NCBI RefSeq assembly: GCF_024713945.1
Contig: NC_134680.1
Location: 1,450,001 to 1,514,000 of the forward strand
From: Dermatophagoides farinae
Taxonomy: Eukaryota; Arthropoda; Arachnida; Sarcoptiformes; Pyroglyphidae
Direction of reading: 5' to 3'
Length of the DNA: 64,000 nt
Part shown: one piece after another, positions 59,827-64,000 of the stretch
How the letters are laid out: every line of letters begins with the position of its first letter
Position numbering within the stretch: position 1 is the stretch's first letter
Notes under the pieces: model-generated
The model's database searches: none
What the model was told of the DNA's origin: nothing
What the model saw: the letters and a program-made list of their open reading frames with translations, nothing else
Translations under genes and position numbers: made by a program

Positions 59827-60836
59827 TTTACAATGAGAAGATAATAATTTGTTGTACTAATTACACTCAAAAATTCAATTTTAACAATACATGGGATTAC
59901 ATAATCACAAGATCAAAACTTTATTGTTTGTCGATGATCACAACACAGCAAATAAGTTCATTGATCAATTTTCAATTAACGTTTTCGATCGATCACAATG
60001 ATAATGACCAAGCGATAATTGTTGTTGATGCACAAGATAGATGATGAACAATTTCGTGCAATTTTGTATCGTCTATGTGGATGACTAATCAAAAGGTTTC
60101 TTTATTTAGAAACATTTCTACTAGAAGCTACGACGACGACGACGACGACGTTTTTTATGACGTTTTTTTTCATTCGGAAAAATGAATCTAAATGATGATA
60201 AATCAAACTATTGGTTTGCATCGAAAATATTTTCTAATATTTTTTTCATCAGAAAAAAAACTACAAAGAACAATTATTTAGGGTTACCATGGCTATTGGA
60301 AAGACGTTTTATCACTTTTTTTTTGGGGAATGTCAATTGTTAATCACATATACAAAAAAAACTATAGCTATAGTTTTTTTTTTTTTTTTTTTTTTTGGTA
60401 TATGGAAACCACATGATGATGATGGTAATTTGATTTGATTGGATTGATTACGACACCCGATTCCATGCAATTAGATAATAATAAAACGGGTGTGGCAGAG
60501 ATTCCATTATCCGCGTGTGTGTAACTGTATGACACAATTTCGTTTATGTAAAGATCTCAATCCGTTGATGATTTTTGTTAGCATCATAATCATATCAGCT
60601 GATTGATGATTACATGTGTATCATCATAATCATTAAAAATAAGACAGTGATTGCGTTGATTATAAAATGAACATGCAATGATAATGTTTTCTAACAAAAA
60701 AATTTAATAATCACAAAAAATGTTAATTTTAACACAAAAAAAAACAATTAAATATTCAAATTCAAATAAATTAAACAACCATCGGAATAAAAAAAAAACA
60801 GGGTCAAAAAAAACTGTTTACAAGTGATTGATAGAT
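59827..60836. other. Spacer with palindrome and ACG repeat
   Basis: It holds a CGA/ACG run (60,129-60,150), a 28-base perfect palindrome leading into a long T run (60,354-60,396) and AT-rich DNA. No gene is visible. Confidence 0.65.
60354..60396. repeat. Palindrome AAAAAAAACTATAG/CTATAGTTTTTTTT plus T run
   Basis: A 28-base self-complementary sequence at 60,354-60,381 that continues into a 23-base T run. Possibly the end of a small inverted-repeat element, or just a poly-A/poly-T junction. Confidence 0.8.
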
Positions 60837-63163
60837 TCACCATAAGATACATTTACGATTTGGATTCATACGTGTACCCGATGGACAATTGAATGCATGA
60901 GCAAATGCCGGTAAATTTGATGCCGGAACATTGACACGATATCTAGCCGGAACATGAGGATCATGGTGAATTTTAGACCATAATGATTGTGGACGATATT
61001 TGGTGCACCAGATTTGTGCATTGGCTATGAAAAATAATTGTTCGGGACTAAAATCGGATAGATCGGCTAGTATTCGATTGGCTTGTTGTGGATGACGATA
61101 TTGTTCACCACGAAATGCATGATATGCTTGACGTAGGCCACCATTATCGGCTATATTTTCACCCAATGTATTATTGCCATTAAGCTAATTGATTTGATTT
61201 AAATAATATTTAGTGCTAAATTTGTTGTGCTAATCAATTCAACTTACATGTAATCCGGTTATCGGTTCTTGGATAGCTGAATACTGTTCGACAAGACATT
61301 CGGAACGTTTTTCAAAATTTTGCAACATATCAGCCGACCACAATAATTGGTGGTCATCATTATCCATTGATTCCAAATGATAATTACCTTTATGATCAAA
61401 ATGGAGACCTTCATCATCGAGACTATGTGTCAATTCATGACCGATAACCGAACCAATGGCACCGTAATTTATACTGAGTGGAAGTTTCGAATCATAGTAT
61501 GGTGGTGTTAGAATGGCTGCCGGTATCGCTGAAAACAATCGATATTTATTTCGAATAAGAAATTCCTTATTAAACTAGGACGACTCAGATACTTACTGAT
61601 TGTATTTTCAATAGGTGAATATGCAGCATTAATCATGGCTGGTTCCATTGCCCAACTATCAATGTCTTTTTCTAGATCGTTATTGTCATTGTTCAATTGT
61701 AACAAATTGGATTGCATCTGATTCCATTCGAAACGTATCATTGTTGGTATGTAATCATCGAGCGATCGATAATCATCAACATAATCATCAAGATGATGTA
61801 TTCGATCTAAACGATGGTCATCGAGTAGCCATTGTGGAAAGGCAACATTTTTTCGTATGTGGTTCAACTTTTTCAATGATAATTGTCGAACATTATTATC
61901 GATCCATGTGTTTGATGATGATTGTCGATCAGGAACGTCATTGACCATTTCGATGAATGTCTCATGAATTGAATCGACAAGATCACCAGCTTGTTTTCGA
62001 TCATTCATATCAAGATGATTATGATCAACATATAGACGAGATAATGCCCATGGTAGGATTTTTTCAATCTGACTATAACAGGTACGCCATCTATTCGGAG
62101 TTCGTTTTATACCGGATTTTGTTTTCAAAAATTCAAACATATAACGACGATATTGTTCACCAAGATATGGTGTCACCATTCGTGCCAACTGAAAATCTAA
62201 AAATGTACGAAGTTTATCGCCAGGAATCGTTTCAATTAAAGTGGTAAAATTTCTGAAATAACCCAGATCGGTGATGAGTAATAAATTTTTCCGAGAAATT
62301 TTAACATTGGAAGCATCGAACATTCGAAATGTTGGTCGAAAAATGTGATCTAACCATGGAAAATTCATCTGTCTTTCAAAATCGGCAATGCTCATAATGT
62401 TGATAATTTTTGATAGATCTTGATGATCCAGATCGGTCATTTTTATGCTTCCCAATCGAATTTCAATATCAATCATTTCGTCAATTAGTTCAACAATTTC
62501 CGAGTCATTCTTATGACGAAGATATGGTATTAATTTAGAAATTTTTTCTAAATAATGTTGATATGCAACCATTGTTGGCCGATTTCGGGTCTTTACATTA
62601 ACAATATCGTCCAATGGAAATGAGGCCGTATCCATGGCTAAAATCTGTTCGCTTGTATTTCGTGGATTGGCAACGACAACAATACGAAACATGGCATGGA
62701 TGGTAGCCAAATTTGATAGATAAATGTTATACCATGTATCATTATGACGATAATCATCATGAATGGCAAACAATGATTCAACTAGATGGCTTTGATCAAT
62801 CACCATTTCATTGTCTATCGATAAACATTGATCATAAAGGAATTTTGCCAATCGTATCGTGCGACTGGAATGCTCGGCCGTTTGATTCGATTCAAGTAAT
62901 GAACGGATATTTTCAATCATTTGATCCTGTATTTGTATGGCAACACTATATAATGGTTTTGTTGCTGGAATATGATCATGTTTCTGTAGCCAGCCACCAC
63001 AAGCAAATTGATAGAAATCATCACATGGTGATACTTGTCGATCTAATGATTCGATAATGAATCGAGCCGATTGACGACAAACAGGTGTTGAACATGGTTC
63101 GTAATAACGAATATAAGCTGACCAAACAATTGTTGGCAATATTAATAACAATAATCGATACAT
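60837..63163 (-). CDS. Secreted M13 (neprilysin-like) zinc metallopeptidase
   Basis: Three exons (61597-63163, 61248-61528, 60837-61184) encode about 731 residues. The start at 63,163 gives a clean signal peptide (YRLLLLILPTIVWSA), so it is secreted, unlike membrane-anchored neprilysins. The N-terminal M13 domain opens with C-x4-C and SPCDDFYQFACGGW. The catalytic domain has PAAILTPPYYD, the zinc site VIGHELTHSLDDEG (about 550) and the third ligand in LGENIADNGGL (about 625). CxxW at the C-terminus (KCILW) is present. All catalytic residues are there; the substrate-binding NA(Y/F)Y motif reads NAAY. M13 enzymes cut small peptides such as neuropeptides and immune or salivary peptides. Confidence 0.92.
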
Positions 63164-63415
63164 TATGTTCAATGATTTGGGTGAAAATGATGAGGACAAA
63201 AATCAAATCAATCAAATATTTTTATTATCAAAATGTAAATTGAATCGATTAAAGTTTAAATGCAACAAATTTTCTATTTCTATTTTCAATGTGTCGAAAA
63301 TCAAGATCATCATCGTAGTTATCTATTTTGTATGTGAATAATAGCAATAGTGCTGCTCTCTAATGGCTAAAACATGAGTTTTTGTTGTAATTTTTTCAAG
63401 ATTCGAATCCTTGTT
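63164..63415. other. Short spacer
   Basis: The 250 bases between the M13 start and the partial receptor stop. GATTCGAATCC near 63,400 resembles a tRNA T-loop box, but no tRNA can be folded around it. Confidence 0.6.
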
Positions 63416-64000
63416 TCAAGATAGAAGAATAATGCATACATAGTAAATGACAAATGCAATTAGTTCTAGAAAAAGAACCGAGTGGATGTGTAGAGTATTA
63501 TCATAGATGATCATTTCAAAATCATTTCTTAACAATTCAAATTCTACATAACGACTTTGCTGAAGATATTTTTGTGATCGTCGAAATTGTTTGATTTGTT
63601 GTTGTTTTCGATGATCATAAATTGATCGTGGTGTAATCATCATCTGACGAATTCGATTGTTAATCTGATCGAATATCGATAATGATTGTTGATTAAGATT
63701 AACCAACGTTATCCAAATAAATGTTACAAGAATGTCCCGATGAATCTTGTGCCATCGACGTTGCCAACCTTCGATAAATAACAGAATGATGGTATTGAAA
63801 TGTGATGAACAAACTATTGTCAGTTGAATGATCCAAAGTGGAGAGAAAAGCTGTCGAATTTCAATGTTTACACGAGAGAATTTTTCTAGTGATTTAATGA
63901 TTGCATGACATTGATAATAATTGTTAGGATGATTGATTTGTTGCTGTTGCGATATAGCCATTAAATACCATCGTAATGTAAGAATATTCAATACCTGATG
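63416..64000 (-). CDS. Partial multi-pass protein, possible gustatory receptor 3' end
   Basis: The open frame runs off the right edge of the window and stops at 63,416. About 195 residues are visible, with hydrophobic segments near LFSPLWIIQLTIVCSSHFNT, ILVTFIWITLVNL and, at the very end, LFLELIAFVIYYVCIILLS. A basic, Gln-rich loop lies before the last segment, followed by ELLRNDFEMIIYDNT. Three C-terminal helices with a terminal hydrophobic segment and almost no tail fit arthropod gustatory-type chemoreceptors, though the TYhhhhhQF signature is not clear. No ATG is needed; the start lies outside. A different multi-pass family remains possible. Confidence 0.45.
   Translation of the reverse strand, partial: HQVLNILTLRWYLMAISQQQQINHPNNYYQCHAIIKSLEKFSRVNIEIRQLFSPLWIIQLTIVCSSHFNTIILLFIEGWQRRWHKIHRDILVTFIWITLVNLNQQSLSIFDQINNRIRQMMITPRSIYDHRKQQQIKQFRRSQKYLQQSRYVEFELLRNDFEMIIYDNTLHIHSVLFLELIAFVIYYVCIILLS

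Noticed and set aside
63395-63412. tRNA-like box GATTCGAATCC
   Set aside because: No matching D-arm, anticodon arm or acceptor stem can be folded around it.
1-64000. CRISPR arrays, bacterial operons, riboswitches or prophage
   Set aside because: The repeats are simple-sequence tracts without spaced units, and the genes have spliceosomal introns; this is eukaryotic nuclear DNA.

Overview
The window looks like nuclear DNA of an arthropod, most likely an astigmatid (dust-mite type) mite. The evidence is AT-rich DNA packed with short CA, CAT, CAA and poly-A/T repeats, very short GT-AG introns (about 50-90 bases), and arthropod families such as a beaten-path-like adhesion protein, a small-optic-lobes calpain, a CLIP-domain protease and an arthropod-style chloride channel. 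The species call is inference.

Layout. 1-15,842 is a repeat-rich gene desert with no convincing gene. 15,843-20,941 holds two neuronal-type surface proteins on the plus strand: a 12-exon beaten-path-like Ig protein and a single-pass LRR protein. 21,227-25,909 is a dense housekeeping block: FAM98, a PRELI/MSF1 protein, a mitochondrial 2-Cys peroxiredoxin (minus) and, divergent from it across 290 bases, a Grx3/PICOT-like protein. 26,671-32,881 holds a single-pass membrane protein, a small 8-cysteine membrane protein (family 'A'), a CLIP-type trypsin-like protease (minus) and a four-pass membrane protein (minus). 34,270-38,250 is a seven-exon Cys-loop chloride channel subunit (minus).

39,424-41,727 is a mobile element with long inverted ends built from tandem CCCGAAAACAAAAAC-like units, flanked by a perfect 9-base target duplication. 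This is a Foldback/Mutator-like architecture, and it carries a decayed Ty1/copia fossil inside. 41,737-47,883 is mostly repeat-rich spacer, with one non-repetitive island (46.0-47.5 kb) that has coding-like fragments and, at 44,332-44,370, a perfect 18-bp hairpin.

47,884-56,812 holds a tetraspanin (minus), a divergent pair of small secreted low-complexity proteins, a glycine-rich secreted protein and a second 8-cysteine protein (family 'B', minus). B is homologous to A by cysteine spacing and by an intron at the same place and phase. 57,059-64,000 holds a calpain-15/SOL homologue with one zinc finger, a secreted M13 (neprilysin-like) peptidase and the 3' end of a possible chemoreceptor, all on the minus strand.

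The most novel items are the tandem-repeat inverted-end element with its captured retroelement fossil, the unnamed A/B cysteine family, the 7-base micro-exon and unresolved exon junction in the beaten-path gene, and the recurrent use of ATC/ATG microsatellites as signal-peptide cores. All exon boundaries were read by eye from GT-AG sites and frame continuity; no database search was possible.
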